Below are positions 41,782-50,617 of a DNA stretch of 64,000 nt, in pieces. How positions within the stretch are numbered: the first letter of the stretch is position 1; each line of letters begins with the position of its first letter. The translations under genes were made by a program, and so were the position numbers. The stretch lies in the NCBI RefSeq assembly GCF_042429435.1, contig NZ_JBHMAF010000108.1; one strand, given 5' to 3'. Below the pieces are notes generated by a model, which had not been told where the DNA came from, did not search any database, and saw only the letters and a list, made by a program, of their open reading frames with translations. Origin of the DNA: Ectobacillus funiculus. GTDB taxonomy: Bacteria > Bacillota > Bacilli > Bacillales > Bacillaceae_G.

Positions 41782-42183
41782 ATGAGCATCATGCAGAAGG
41801 TGAAGCAGGTTTTTTCCACACATGCTGAAACAATGGATTCACACTCGGACGAACAGCTGCGCAGCCGTTATTATAAAACAAATACACAAAATGCGTTAAA
41901 GGCTGTTGAAGATGTTATTCGTGGTTTAAAAGGCTATACAGTTACATCCGTTTCTCCTGAACGCGGGGAAATGAGTGTGAATGTTGCTGGATCTAGGAAA
42001 GCATTTGTTGTTGTGACTGTCATTACAATTCGTCCATTTGAGACGGCAATTGATTTCTCCGTTACGACTGAAACGCCGTTGCCGAGTGATTTCGGATTTA
42101 GTAAGAAGGTTATTGTGGAGCTGTATAACCAATTGGACAAGCAGCTCGTGTTTATTGGATCGGGATTAGGCGCAAAGCTATAA
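41782..42183 (+). CDS. Conserved cytosolic protein of unknown function
   Basis: A 133-residue protein not recognised by name. It has no signal peptide or membrane helix. The first 45 residues are charged and helical (HAETMDSHSDEQLRSRYYKT), and the rest alternates hydrophobic strands (GEMSVNVAGSRKAFVVVTVI, PFETAIDFSVTTETPLP). GTAGGAGGAG stands before the ATG. It precedes nrdR by 37 bases with no terminator between, so it may be co-transcribed. I recall a similar small protein at this place in related Bacillus genomes but cannot assign a role. Confidence 0.75.
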   Translation: MSIMQKVKQVFSTHAETMDSHSDEQLRSRYYKTNTQNALKAVEDVIRGLKGYTVTSVSPERGEMSVNVAGSRKAFVVVTVITIRPFETAIDFSVTTETPLPSDFGFSKKVIVELYNQLDKQLVFIGSGLGAKL

Positions 42184-42220
42184 CGAGCAAAGGAAAAGAA
42201 ATAAATGAGGAGTGGTGACG

Positions 42221-42682
42221 ATGCGTTGTCCGAATTGTTCTCATAATGGTACAAGAGTGCTCGATTCTCGTCCGGTTGATGAGGGACGATCTATTCGCAG
42301 ACGCAGAGAATGCGAAAGCTGTCTATATCGTTTTACAACATTTGAGCGTGTGGAAGAGACGCCGCTGATTGTTGTCAAGAAGGACGGAACACGTGAGCAA
42401 TTTAGCAAAGAAAAAATGTTACGAGGGCTGATTAAGGCCTGTGAAAAACGGCCTGTTTCCTTGAAGCAGCTTGAAGATGTTACACAGCATGTAGAACGAG
42501 AGCTGCGCAACATCGGGGTATCTGAGGTGGAAAGCGATAAAGTAGGGGAAATGGTAATGGAAGCGCTCAGGGATATTGATGAGGTGGCTTACGTGCGCTT
42601 CGCCTCAGTTTATCGGCAATTTAAAGACTTAAATGTGTTTATTGAGGAATTAAAGGATATTCTGCAAAAAGGCGGGAAGTAA
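42221..42682 (+). CDS. nrdR: Transcriptional repressor NrdR
   Basis: Represses ribonucleotide reductase genes by sensing ATP and dATP. 153 residues, the standard length. An N-terminal zinc ribbon is formed by CPNC near residue 3 and CESC near residue 31. The basic stretch RSIRRRRECE lies between. An ATP cone follows (about residues 49-139, VVKKDGTREQFSKEKMLRGL). The ATG at 42221 comes after GAGGAGTGG; a GTG three codons earlier is in frame. It precedes dnaB, as in B. subtilis. Confidence 0.95.
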   Translation: MRCPNCSHNGTRVLDSRPVDEGRSIRRRRECESCLYRFTTFERVEETPLIVVKKDGTREQFSKEKMLRGLIKACEKRPVSLKQLEDVTQHVERELRNIGVSEVESDKVGEMVMEALRDIDEVAYVRFASVYRQFKDLNVFIEELKDILQKGGK

Positions 42683-42683
42683 G

Positions 42684-42720
42684 AAGAGCTTGAGGCATAA
42701 GTGCTATCGGCTCTTTTTTA
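42684..42720 (+). terminator. Weak terminator after nrdR
   Basis: AAGAGC and GCTCTT bracket a partly paired 20-base loop and are followed by T6. The stem is short, so read-through into dnaB is likely. Confidence 0.5.
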
Positions 42721-42755
42721 TCCGCATCAATATACAGTGAAAGGAATCAATTAAG

Positions 42756-44144
42756 ATGGAAAGACAGTCATGGAGAGAGCTGCTGCCGGTGGATCGGTAT
42801 CGTGTATGTGCCAGCGGACTGCTGCATGAGCATGACCGTCATATGTTGACGATGCTGTATCAGCCATTGATTGGCAGTAAAGCAATCGGCTTATACAATA
42901 CATTGTGGGGTGAACTGAAACAGTACGTTTCGGGTGGTGAAGAAAGCAATCATCATGCACTGATGATTCATATGTACATGCCGCTTCCTGAAATTTATGA
43001 AGAACGCATGAAGTTAGAGGCGTTGGGGCTATTAAAGGTGTATGTAAAAAAAGAACAGGACATCCGTTCATTTTTGTATGAATTACAGCCGCCCTTGTCG
43101 CCTAAGCAGTTTTTTGATGATGTTGTGTTAAATATCTTTTTATATAATCGTCTTGGTAAAACAAAGTACAACAAGCTGAAGCAATCCTTTTTGGAGCAGG
43201 AATCTGATGCTTCGGCTTACAGCGAAGTAACGCATTCTTTTAATGATGTGTTCCAATCGTTTTCTCCTTCGCAAATCGCCTCTTTACAGGAGGAAGTGAG
43301 TGTGCCTTCAGGATTTGCGGCACCGGGCCGGACAGCTGGCAAGGCACCGAGCATTTGGAATGATTTCTTTGACTTCGAGCTGTTTGCAGAAGGGCTTTCA
43401 GCACTTGTTCCGAAAAAGGCCCTTACGGCACATGTAAAGGAAGCTGTTGTGAAACTTGCTTACGTATACGGTATGAATGCATTGGCGATGCAAAATGTCG
43501 TGCTTGGCGCAGTAACGGAGCATCATACGATTGATATGGAAATGCTGCGCAAAGGTGCACGAGACTGGTATCAATTTGAAAATGGAAGTGCTGTGCCCGT
43601 ATTCAGCGAACGTGTGCAGCCGCTTGATGCAAGAACGATGCAGCATAAAGAACCGTCTAGTCAGGAGGAACTGCTTATTCAGCAGCTTGAGCAAATTTCA
43701 CCGCGGGAGCTGTTAAAGGAAATCTCAGGAGGTACAGAGCCGACTGCGGCAGACTTAAAGATTATAGAGGACGTTATGCTGTCACAAAAGCTGTTGCCAG
43801 GTGTGGTAAATGTACTCATTTATTATGTTATGCTGAGAACAGATATGAAGCTCTCCAAAACATATGTTGAGAAAATAGCGGGGCATTGGGCGCGTAAGAA
43901 AGTAACAACCGTACAGGACGCCATGATGCTCGCAAAAGAAGAAAACCGTCAATATCAAGAATGGGCTACCTCGAAAAAGACGCCGAAGAAGCGCGCAACA
44001 ACGCGCAAGGAGCAGCTGCCGGAGTGGCTGGAGGAGCAAAAGCAACAGTCAGCAACTTCTCAGAGTCAAACAGAGAGTGCAATCGATTTGGAAGAAGAAC
44101 GACGTCGCTTAGAGGAAGAGCTAAAAATGTATAAGAAGGAATAA
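42756..44144 (+). CDS. dnaB: Replication initiation and membrane attachment protein DnaB
   Basis: Gram-positive helicase-loading factor that works with DnaD and DnaI in primosome assembly; not the E. coli DnaB helicase. 462 residues. Two DnaD/DnaB-type helical domains are present (about 1-130 and 300-400, the second with YVEKIAGHWARKKVTTVQDA). The C-terminal 80 residues are low-complexity and charged (KKTPKKRATTRKEQLPEWLE, then EEERRRLEEELKMYKKE). The ATG has AAGGAATC upstream. dnaI follows nine bases on. Confidence 0.92.
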   Translation: MERQSWRELLPVDRYRVCASGLLHEHDRHMLTMLYQPLIGSKAIGLYNTLWGELKQYVSGGEESNHHALMIHMYMPLPEIYEERMKLEALGLLKVYVKKEQDIRSFLYELQPPLSPKQFFDDVVLNIFLYNRLGKTKYNKLKQSFLEQESDASAYSEVTHSFNDVFQSFSPSQIASLQEEVSVPSGFAAPGRTAGKAPSIWNDFFDFELFAEGLSALVPKKALTAHVKEAVVKLAYVYGMNALAMQNVVLGAVTEHHTIDMEMLRKGARDWYQFENGSAVPVFSERVQPLDARTMQHKEPSSQEELLIQQLEQISPRELLKEISGGTEPTAADLKIIEDVMLSQKLLPGVVNVLIYYVMLRTDMKLSKTYVEKIAGHWARKKVTTVQDAMMLAKEENRQYQEWATSKKTPKKRATTRKEQLPEWLEEQKQQSATSQSQTESAIDLEEERRRLEEELKMYKKE

Positions 44145-44173
44145 AGGAATTCGTGTCCTTTGGAGGTGAGAAG

Positions 44174-45127
44174 ATGGAACATGTTCAAAACTCCTTCGCC
44201 AATCTCATGAAAAATGAGGATTTCAAGAAACGATATGCTTCGTTGAAGGAGCAGGTGCTGTCACATCCGCGTATTCAACAATTTCTGCTTGAGCAAGAGG
44301 GGGAGGTAACCACTTCTATGCTTGAAGGCAGCCTTGTGAAGCTGTATGAATATATAGGTCAAAGTATGAACTGTGATGACTGTCAAACATTGGAACAATG
44401 TAAAAATATGCTGCAGGGCTACCATCCCCATCTTGTGATTCAAGGAAAACGGATTGATATTCAATATGACCGCTGTCCGCGTAAGGTGGCGTACGATGAG
44501 CGTAAAAAGCAGGAGTCTCTTATTCAAAGCTTGTATGTTCCGAGGGACATATTAGAAGCATCTATGGGAGGACTAGATCTTTCGCAATTAGAAAGAGTAC
44601 AAGCAATTCGTGCTGCTAGCGAATTTCTAAAGGAATATGAGCTTGGCAAGAAGGTTAAGGGTTTATATCTATATGGACCATTTGGGGTAGGAAAGACATA
44701 TATTTTAGGTGCGATTGCTAATGAATTAGCCGAACGGAAAATCTCTTCTATGCTTGTATACTTACCAGAATTCCTGCGTGAAATCAAAAGCTCCATTCAG
44801 GATAATACAATCAGTGATAAAATTGACGCGGTGAAGCGAGTACCGGTTCTGATGCTTGATGACATTGGGGCAGAAGCGATGTCAAGCTTTGTGCGAGATG
44901 ATGTGTTAGGAGCTATTTTGCAATTTCGGATGCTGGAAAATCTGCCAACCTTCTTTACTTCTAATTTCAACATGCAGGAACTTGAACATCATTTAACCTA
45001 TTCGCAGCGCGGAGAAGAAGAGCGGATGAAGGCGGCTCGTATTATGGAACGAATTAAATATTTGGCGAAGCCAGTGCAAGTCAAAGGTGAGAATCGCCGC
45101 CATCAAGGGAGTAATCAAGGGGAGTAA
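44174..45127 (+). CDS. dnaI: Primosomal helicase loader DnaI
   Basis: AAA+ ATPase that loads the replicative helicase. 317 residues. The N-terminal helicase-binding zinc domain shows CDDCQTLEQC (about residues 70-80) and CPRK. The ATPase domain has the Walker A LYGPFGVGKTYILGAI (about 168-183), Walker B VLMLDDIGAE, and sensor region FFTSNFNMQELEHHL. I use the ATG at 44174 with TGGAGGTGAG upstream, giving MEHVQNSFANLMK; a GTG seven codons earlier is in frame. It closes the nrdR-dnaB-dnaI group. Confidence 0.94.
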   Translation: MEHVQNSFANLMKNEDFKKRYASLKEQVLSHPRIQQFLLEQEGEVTTSMLEGSLVKLYEYIGQSMNCDDCQTLEQCKNMLQGYHPHLVIQGKRIDIQYDRCPRKVAYDERKKQESLIQSLYVPRDILEASMGGLDLSQLERVQAIRAASEFLKEYELGKKVKGLYLYGPFGVGKTYILGAIANELAERKISSMLVYLPEFLREIKSSIQDNTISDKIDAVKRVPVLMLDDIGAEAMSSFVRDDVLGAILQFRMLENLPTFFTSNFNMQELEHHLTYSQRGEEERMKAARIMERIKYLAKPVQVKGENRRHQGSNQGE

Positions 45128-45193
45128 GGACAGCTTGCTTCCTTTGTCTTTTGATGTATATACGTAGGTTTATGCAAAGGTTGTTTTACTACA

Positions 45194-45229
45194 GGAGAAA
45201 AGCGATTGGATTCCGCTTTTCTTTTTTTG
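45194..45229 (+). terminator. Intrinsic terminator of dnaBI
   Basis: GAAAAGCG pairs with CGCTTTTC over an 8-base loop with T7 after it. Confidence 0.8.
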
Positions 45230-45308
45230 TCAAGAGTTTCTTGTATCATTTTTTGCTCTCCCTTTTAATATACATAAAATAGGTGATGATCTTAAAGGGG
45301 GGACAAAA

Positions 45309-46166
45309 GTGATCGAAATCCGCTTTGAAGAAGAGCATGATGCGCGCATGATGTACGAGCATTTGCTGAAAGGTGCGGAAACTGCGCATGAAAGTATGAG
45401 CGTGCTTTTGGAGGAATCAACAGTGGTCGTTCATATTCCGCCTGGGGACGTATGGTGTGCAGATGAAGTATTGATTCCGGCAATTATTCGTTTTATTACA
45501 GATGTGAAGGAAGAAAAATGGATTTTATCGATTTTAGAACAGGCCTTTTTATATCGCGATCAGGACGAACGGATGCAAATTCTACATATTGTTCATTCGC
45601 TATTAGACGGGAAATTGCAGGATATACCATATAAGGGTCTGCAGAAAGAAAGGAGAAGTTTGCTAGAGGCGTCTCTGGCGGAATTTGTACAAAACCCTAT
45701 TTCCTTTTCCTTTGATTCCTATGTGAAGTTTCGTTTGAGGTACTATATGGCGTATTTGGTTCGATTAACAGAGCTCGCAATTGATGAATATAAGCTTGAG
45801 CAGGAGTATCAGTCCTTTGTAGAAATGCTTCGGCAGCATGTTTATACACGAAAATCTCGGCTGTCGTGTCTTCATCTCGTCTATAACGGAAGTTTCACTT
45901 TTTACGATGAACGTGGAGCTTGTTTAAATCAGGAGAGGTTGGTTCAATATATAGACGAGGGTATTGTGTACAATCAAGAGTCGTATATCGATCCTAATAT
46001 TATTGCGCCGCTGTTATCGATTGCGCCGAAAACGATTTATCTATATACCGCTCATATAGATGACAATATGATTATTACAATTCGAAATGTGTTTCAAGAA
46101 CGTGTAATTGTTCATACCATCGGAGAATTTGAAAAAATGATGGGCAAGCAGGTAAGAAAACAGTAA
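45309..46166 (+). CDS. ytxC: YtxC family protein (putative sporulation protein)
   Basis: A 285-residue cytoplasmic protein of the YtxC-like family, found in spore formers; its function is unknown. It is rich in helices with no membrane segment. Family-type stretches are SFDSYVKFRLRYYMAYLVRL (about residues 137-156) and the C-terminal TIYLYTAHIDDNMIITIRNV. The start is GTG with AAAGGGGGGAC upstream. Its position between dnaI and thrS matches B. subtilis and supports the name. Nothing in the sequence suggests a catalytic site. Confidence 0.83.
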   Translation: MIEIRFEEEHDARMMYEHLLKGAETAHESMSVLLEESTVVVHIPPGDVWCADEVLIPAIIRFITDVKEEKWILSILEQAFLYRDQDERMQILHIVHSLLDGKLQDIPYKGLQKERRSLLEASLAEFVQNPISFSFDSYVKFRLRYYMAYLVRLTELAIDEYKLEQEYQSFVEMLRQHVYTRKSRLSCLHLVYNGSFTFYDERGACLNQERLVQYIDEGIVYNQESYIDPNIIAPLLSIAPKTIYLYTAHIDDNMIITIRNVFQERVIVHTIGEFEKMMGKQVRKQ

Positions 46167-46173
46167 TGCTCCC

Positions 46174-46202
46174 TTGCTTTTCTTTTGTGTTGCGAATATA
46201 AT
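46174..46202 (+). promoter_or_regulatory. Sigma-A promoter of thrS
   Basis: TTGCTT and TATAAT are exactly 17 bases apart. The start point would be near 46209, just before the T-box leader. Confidence 0.65.
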
Positions 46203-46230
46203 TACGTACATAATGTGAATATAACATAAG

Positions 46231-46463
46231 TAATGATGAGGACATGAATTTCTTTTTACGATTCTCAGAGAGGGAGGCCTTCGGCTGCGAGCTTCCTAAT
46301 ACGAAAAAGTTGTTTACCACCTCTGAACTTCAGCGATGAATTGATAGTAATTGCTGACGGCAAACACCGTTATAATACTTGAGCGATTCATAGATGTGAA
46401 TCGGAACAAGGGTGGAACCACGAGAAATCAACACTCGTCCCTTTTTGGGGACGGGTGTTTTTT
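46231..46463 (+). promoter_or_regulatory. T-box riboswitch, threonine type
   Basis: The leader holds the conserved T-box core AAGGGTGGAACCACG (46408-46422), a stem I region with AGAGGGAG, and a specifier ACC followed by A at 46316-46319, which reads threonine. The 3' end is a terminator hairpin (ACACTCGTCCC / GGGGACGGGTGT, 46431-46463) that competes with the antiterminator. Uncharged tRNA-Thr should allow thrS transcription. Confidence 0.92.
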
Positions 46464-46487
46464 ATTTTTATGAAGGAGCTGAATGAC

Positions 46488-48419
46488 ATGGCAGAAAGTA
46501 TTAAAATTACATTCCCAGATGGAGCTGTAAAGGAGTTTCCGCACGGGACAACAACAGAAGACATCGCTGCTTCCATTAGCCCTGGCTTAAAGAAAAAGGC
46601 TGTGGCAGGAAAGCTGAATGATACATTGCTTGACTTGAAGACACCTATTCAAGAGGATGGCAGCATTGCCATTGTTACGTTGGATACTAAGGAAGGCGCA
46701 GAGATTTTGCGTCACTCTACAGCCCATTTGCTTGCACAGGCGTTAAAGCGTTTGTATAAAGATGTGAAGCTTGGCATCGGACCAGTTATTGAAAATGGTT
46801 TTTACTACGATATAGATTTAGAAGAGCCAATTACAGCAGAGGATCTCCTGAAGATTGAGAAGGAAATGGAGCGCATCGTAAAGGAAAATATTGAGATTGT
46901 GCGCCAAGAGGTGAGCCGTGGGGAGGCGCTGCGCCGTTATGAAGAAATTGGTGATTATCTAAAGTTAGAACTGATTAATGACATTCCTGCGGATCAAACA
47001 TTGTCTATTTATGAGCAAGGCGAATTTTTTGACCTATGCCGCGGCGTCCATCTTCCGTCTACAGGAAAAATCAAAGCGTTTAAGCTATTAAGCGTGGCGG
47101 GTGCCTACTGGCGCGGTGATAGCAAAAACAAAATGCTTCAGCGCATCTATGGTACTGCGTTTGCAAAGAAGGAAGAGCTTGAGGAGCATCTTCGCCTGCT
47201 AGAGGAAGCGAAGGAGCGCGACCACCGCAAGCTTGGCAAGGAATTAAAGCTATTTACAAACTCGCAAAAGGTTGGGCAAGGCTTACCGCTTTGGCTGCCA
47301 AAGGGCGCGACAATCCGCCGCATTATCGAGCGTTATATTGTCGATAAGGAAGTAGCACTCGGTTATGATCACGTCTATACACCTGTGATGGGAAGCGTTG
47401 AATTGTACAAAACATCTGGTCACTGGGATCACTATCAGGATGGCATGTTCCCTCCAATGGAAATGGACAATGAACAGCTTGTGCTTCGTCCGATGAACTG
47501 TCCGCACCATATGATGGTATATAAGCATGATATCCATAGCTACCGCGAGCTGCCGATTCGGATTGCAGAGCTTGGCACAATGCATCGTTATGAGATGTCC
47601 GGAGCGTTAACAGGTTTGCAACGTGTACGCGGCATGACTTTGAATGATGCTCATATCTTTGTTCGTCCAGATCAAATTAAAGAAGAGTTCATCCGTGTTG
47701 TTCGCTTAATTTTAGAGGTATATAAGGACTTTGGTTTAGAAGACTATTCCTTCCGTCTATCGTATCGTGACCCAGAAGATACAGAGAAATATTTCAATGA
47801 TGATGAAATGTGGAATAAAGCACAAAGCATGCTGAAGGAAGCTATGGATGAAATGGGCTATGACTACTATGAGGCAGAGGGTGAAGCTGCATTCTACGGT
47901 CCAAAGCTGGATGTACAGGTGCGCACAGCGCTTGGCAAGGATGAAACATTGTCTACTGTACAGCTTGATTTCTTGCTTCCAGAGCGCTTTGATTTAACAT
48001 ATATCGGTGAAGATGGCAAGCATCACCGCCCTGTTGTAATCCACCGCGGCGTTGTTTCTACAATGGAACGTTTTGTTGCGTTCTTAATTGAGGAATACAA
48101 AGGTGCGTTCCCAACATGGCTTGCACCGGTACAGGTGCAGGTGATTCCTGTTTCTCCTCAAGTACATCTGGATTATGCGAAGAAGGTACAAGAGGAGCTT
48201 CAGCTTGCAGGGATCCGGGTTGAGCTGGATACACGCGACGAGAAAATCGGCTACAAAATCCGCGAGGCACAAATGCAAAAAATTCCGTACATGCTCGTAG
48301 TTGGCGATAACGAGGTACAGGAAACTGGTGTTAACGTGCGTAAGTACGGTGAGCAAAAGTCAGAAACAATGCCGCTTGCAGCGTTTGTAGATATGATTCG
48401 AAAAGAAGGAAAACGATAA
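46488..48419 (+). CDS. thrS: Threonine--tRNA ligase
   Basis: Charges tRNA-Thr. 643 residues, the usual length. The TGS domain is at residues 1-63 (IKITFPDGAVKEFPHGTTTE). The editing domain has HSTAHLLAQAL, with a further SAD part at GEFFDLCRGVH. The class II core has MNCPHHMMVYKHD (zinc cysteine), ELGTMHRYEMSGAL and VIHRGVVSTMERF. A C-terminal anticodon domain follows. The ATG at 46488 has AAGGAG 9 bases upstream; the earlier in-frame ATGs overlap the leader terminator. Controlled by the T-box. Confidence 0.96.
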   Translation: MAESIKITFPDGAVKEFPHGTTTEDIAASISPGLKKKAVAGKLNDTLLDLKTPIQEDGSIAIVTLDTKEGAEILRHSTAHLLAQALKRLYKDVKLGIGPVIENGFYYDIDLEEPITAEDLLKIEKEMERIVKENIEIVRQEVSRGEALRRYEEIGDYLKLELINDIPADQTLSIYEQGEFFDLCRGVHLPSTGKIKAFKLLSVAGAYWRGDSKNKMLQRIYGTAFAKKEELEEHLRLLEEAKERDHRKLGKELKLFTNSQKVGQGLPLWLPKGATIRRIIERYIVDKEVALGYDHVYTPVMGSVELYKTSGHWDHYQDGMFPPMEMDNEQLVLRPMNCPHHMMVYKHDIHSYRELPIRIAELGTMHRYEMSGALTGLQRVRGMTLNDAHIFVRPDQIKEEFIRVVRLILEVYKDFGLEDYSFRLSYRDPEDTEKYFNDDEMWNKAQSMLKEAMDEMGYDYYEAEGEAAFYGPKLDVQVRTALGKDETLSTVQLDFLLPERFDLTYIGEDGKHHRPVVIHRGVVSTMERFVAFLIEEYKGAFPTWLAPVQVQVIPVSPQVHLDYAKKVQEELQLAGIRVELDTRDEKIGYKIREAQMQKIPYMLVVGDNEVQETGVNVRKYGEQKSETMPLAAFVDMIRKEGKR

Positions 48420-48439
48420 GAAGGCTTGCTTCTTGGAGG

Positions 48440-48471
48440 AAAAGGTGCCGCATCATGAACGGCACCTTTTT
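48440..48471 (+). terminator. Intrinsic terminator of thrS
   Basis: AAAGGTGCCG pairs perfectly with CGGCACCTTT over a 9-base loop, with T-run. Confidence 0.85.
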
Positions 48472-48472
48472 G

Positions 48473-48611
48473 CACTGTAGGAAAATATAAATTTCCAGCT
48501 AGAAGTGAATTCGACGTAGTCGGAAATTTTAGGAATACAGTATAAGGATAAGGGCAACTACGCCTCTGTCTTCGCCCAAGAGCAGGGTTTGCCAATCAGC
48601 GAGTTTTCTTT
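48473..48611 (+). repeat. 134-bp dispersed repeat, full copy (array unit 1)
   Basis: Starts 2 bases after the thrS terminator. It carries the longer middle AAGGATAAGGGCAACTACGC, shared with the minus-strand copy at 11681. Confidence 0.9.
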
Positions 48612-48746
48612 ACCCTGTAGGAAAGTATAAATTTCCAGTTAGAAGCGAACTCGACGCAGTAGGAAATTTTAGGAATGCAGTATAAGGGGCAACTACGCCT
48701 CTGTCCTCGCCCAAGGGCAGGGCTCGCCAGTCGGTGGGTTTTCTCT
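48612..48746 (+). repeat. 134-bp dispersed repeat, full copy (array unit 2)
   Basis: Head to tail with unit 1. Its 3' hairpin reads CTCGCCAGTCGGTGGG; both changes keep pairing as G-T wobbles. Confidence 0.9.
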
Positions 48747-48835
48747 ATTCCGCTTTAATTTGTTAGCATAGTAAAAAGAAACACTATAGTCTAGTCAAAA
48801 GGACTGTGTTCTAAACATACTCCTTTAAAAAAATA

Positions 48836-48864
48836 TTGCATCATTTCCGTTTCTCTGCTACAAT
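48836..48864 (+). promoter_or_regulatory. Upstream sigma-A promoter of infC operon
   Basis: TTGCAT and TACAAT are 17 bases apart, about 60 bases before the second promoter. Confidence 0.55.
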
Positions 48865-48895
48865 ATTTTTTGTTGTTACTTTTACATGTGACTTC

Positions 48896-48925
48896 TTGAC
48901 ATAAGATTACTAAATATGGTATAGT
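48896..48925 (+). promoter_or_regulatory. Main sigma-A promoter of infC operon
   Basis: A consensus TTGACA and TATAGT are 18 bases apart, with TGG just before the -10. The start point would be near 48932. Confidence 0.75.
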
Positions 48926-48931
48926 TTCTGA

Positions 48932-49142
48932 GGAAAAAGAATACTTAATTTGTGAACAAGCAGGAGCACCCGCTTCTCACCTGATGGACGCTAGAAGGCA
49001 GTTAACAGGTTACAACATTATGTTGTATGTAACGGATATGAACGGTTACAGTGTGGGTGTATTGTATATGCCCGCACTTTTTTATTGGGCGCAAACATTC
49101 TGCCGCAGAAGTATTCTCATAAAACCTTGGAGGTGGCTTACT
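48932..49142 (+). promoter_or_regulatory. infC-rpmI-rplT leader (L20-type) with attenuator
   Basis: A 210-base untranslated leader precedes infC. It includes a hairpin near its end, GTGTGGGTGTATTGTA paired with TATGCCCGCAC, followed by T6 at about 49051-49087, which is an attenuator. In B. subtilis this operon is controlled through such a leader by ribosomal protein L20. A long frame across it (from 48984) is not coding. Confidence 0.7.
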
Positions 49143-49661
49143 ATTAGCAAGGACATGATGATCAATGAGCAAATTCGTGCTCGTGAGGTACGTTTAGTTG
49201 GACCGACTGGCGATCAGCTTGGAATTAAATCCCGTCAAGAAGCGATGGAAATCGCTGCCAATGTGAATCTCGATCTTGTTATGGTTGCTCCAACTGCGAA
49301 ACCACCTGTGTGCCGCATTATGGACTACGGAAAATTCCGCTTTGAGCAGCAAAAGAAAGAGAAAGATCAGCGTAAAAACCAAAAAATTATTAGTATTAAA
49401 GAAATTCGTTTAAGCCCGACAATTGATGAGCATGACTTCAACACGAAGCTTCGCAATGCCATTAAGTTTTTAGAGAAAGGCGATAAGGTTAAAGCATCTA
49501 TTCGCTTTAAAGGACGCGCGATTACTCATAAAGAAATCGGTCAACGCGTATTAGATCGTTTCTCTGAAGCTTGTGCAGAGGTAAGTACAGTGGAATCCGC
49601 TCCGCGTATGGACGGTCGCAGCATGTTCTTAGTTTTAGCACCTAAAAACGATAGCAAGTAA
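49143..49661 (+). CDS. infC: Translation initiation factor IF-3
   Basis: Binds the 30S subunit and checks start codons. 172 residues. The N-terminal domain begins SKDMMINEQIRAREVRLVGP; the C-terminal domain has IDEHDFNTKLRNAIKFLEKG and RFKGRAITH. The start is the unusual ATT at 49143, standard for infC, with GGAGGT 7 bases upstream; AUU starts allow IF-3 to limit its own synthesis. The downstream ATG at 49155 lacks a ribosome site. First gene of the infC-rpmI-rplT operon. Confidence 0.95.
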   Translation: MSKDMMINEQIRAREVRLVGPTGDQLGIKSRQEAMEIAANVNLDLVMVAPTAKPPVCRIMDYGKFRFEQQKKEKDQRKNQKIISIKEIRLSPTIDEHDFNTKLRNAIKFLEKGDKVKASIRFKGRAITHKEIGQRVLDRFSEACAEVSTVESAPRMDGRSMFLVLAPKNDSK

Positions 49662-49678
49662 TAGAGGAGGAAACCCAC

Positions 49679-49876
49679 ATGCCTAAACAAAAAACTCACC
49701 GTGGCGCTGCAAAGCGTTTCAAAAAGACTGGAACTGGTAAGCTTAAGCGTTCCCATGCTTACACAAGCCACTTATTCGCTAACAAATCTACAAAAGCAAA
49801 ACGCAAGCTTCGTAAAGCTGGAGTAGTAAGCGCAGGCGATTTCAAACGTATTCGCCAAATGCTTGACAACATTTAA
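49679..49876 (+). CDS. rpmI: 50S ribosomal protein L35
   Basis: A 65-residue basic protein of the large subunit. The typical sequence MPKQKTHRGAAKRFKKTGTG and KLKRSHAYTSHLFANKS is seen, ending GDFKRIRQMLDNI. AGAGGAGG precedes the ATG. It lies 17 bases after infC and 41 bases before rplT, in the usual operon. Position 4 is Gln where most L35 have Met. Confidence 0.96.
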   Translation: MPKQKTHRGAAKRFKKTGTGKLKRSHAYTSHLFANKSTKAKRKLRKAGVVSAGDFKRIRQMLDNI

Positions 49877-49917
49877 TCAGACTTCGGTTAACATAGATAT
49901 CTTAGGAGGTAAGAAAT

Positions 49918-50277
49918 ATGCCAAGAGTAAAAGGCGGTACAGTTACTCGTAAACGTCGTAAAAAAGTTTTAAAATTAGCTAAAGGTTTCTACGGTTCTAA
50001 ACATACATTATTTAAAGTTGCTAACCAACAGGTTATGAAATCTTTAATGTATGCATTCCGCGACCGTCGCCAAAAGAAACGTGACTTCCGCAAACTTTGG
50101 GTTACTCGTATCAATGCGGCTGCTCGTATCAACGGTCTTTCCTATAGCAAATTCATGCACGGCTTAAAATTAGCTGGCATCGAAGTAAACCGCAAAATGC
50201 TTGCTGACCTTGCTGTAACTGATGCACAAGGCTTTGCACAATTAGCGGACGCTGCGAAAAACAGCTTAAATAAGTAA
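49918..50277 (+). CDS. rplT: 50S ribosomal protein L20
   Basis: A 119-residue large-subunit protein needed early in 50S assembly; in B. subtilis it also represses its own operon through the leader. The N-terminal basic arm MPRVKGGTVTRKRRKKVLKL and the stretch RDRRQKKRDFRKLWVTRINA are hallmarks. TTAGGAGG precedes the ATG. A strong terminator follows. Confidence 0.97.
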   Translation: MPRVKGGTVTRKRRKKVLKLAKGFYGSKHTLFKVANQQVMKSLMYAFRDRRQKKRDFRKLWVTRINAAARINGLSYSKFMHGLKLAGIEVNRKMLADLAVTDAQGFAQLADAAKNSLNK

Positions 50278-50283
50278 TTTATC

Positions 50284-50318
50284 AAATCCCTTTAGGACAT
50301 GTCCTGAAGGGATTTTTT
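50284..50318 (+). terminator. Intrinsic terminator of infC-rpmI-rplT
   Basis: AAATCCCTTTAGGAC pairs with GTCCTGAAGGGATTT with a small bulge, followed by T-run. Confidence 0.85.
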
Positions 50319-50320
50319 AT

Positions 50321-50424
50321 ATTGTAAGAAAGTACAAGTTTCTAGCTAGAAGGTTATTCGACGTGGTCGGAAATTTTAGGAATACAGTATAAGGGCAGGG
50401 CTCGCCAATCGGCGGGTTTTCTGT
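50321..50424 (+). repeat. 134-bp dispersed repeat with internal deletion
   Basis: Starts 2 bases after the rplT terminator (ATTGTAAGAAAG). About 30 bases of the middle (CTACGCCTCTGTCTTCGCCC) are missing. The end CTCGCCAATCGGCGGG keeps its stem by one G-T wobble. Confidence 0.88.
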
Positions 50425-50617
50425 ACAGAGTAGATAAAATTATTAAAAGATAAAATATTTATGTAAGCGTATCCTTATGCTGAAAATTGTCTTTCTTCGT
50501 GTTATTTGCAGTCTTGTATCTAAAAATACGTATAGAGCTATACTGCTGATGCTCTTGACAGATCTTGTCGAATTTTGTATCGTTTTCAAGTATGTTTTAA
50601 AAATAAGGGAGGATCAC

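Noticed and set aside
48984..49142. N-terminal extension of infC
   Set aside because: The frame is open but runs through the leader and its attenuator hairpin; the ATT start with GGAGGT is the known arrangement.
50477..50617. 47-codon N-terminal extension of the acetate transporter
   Set aside because: No ribosome site, and the family signature begins just after the ATG at 50618.
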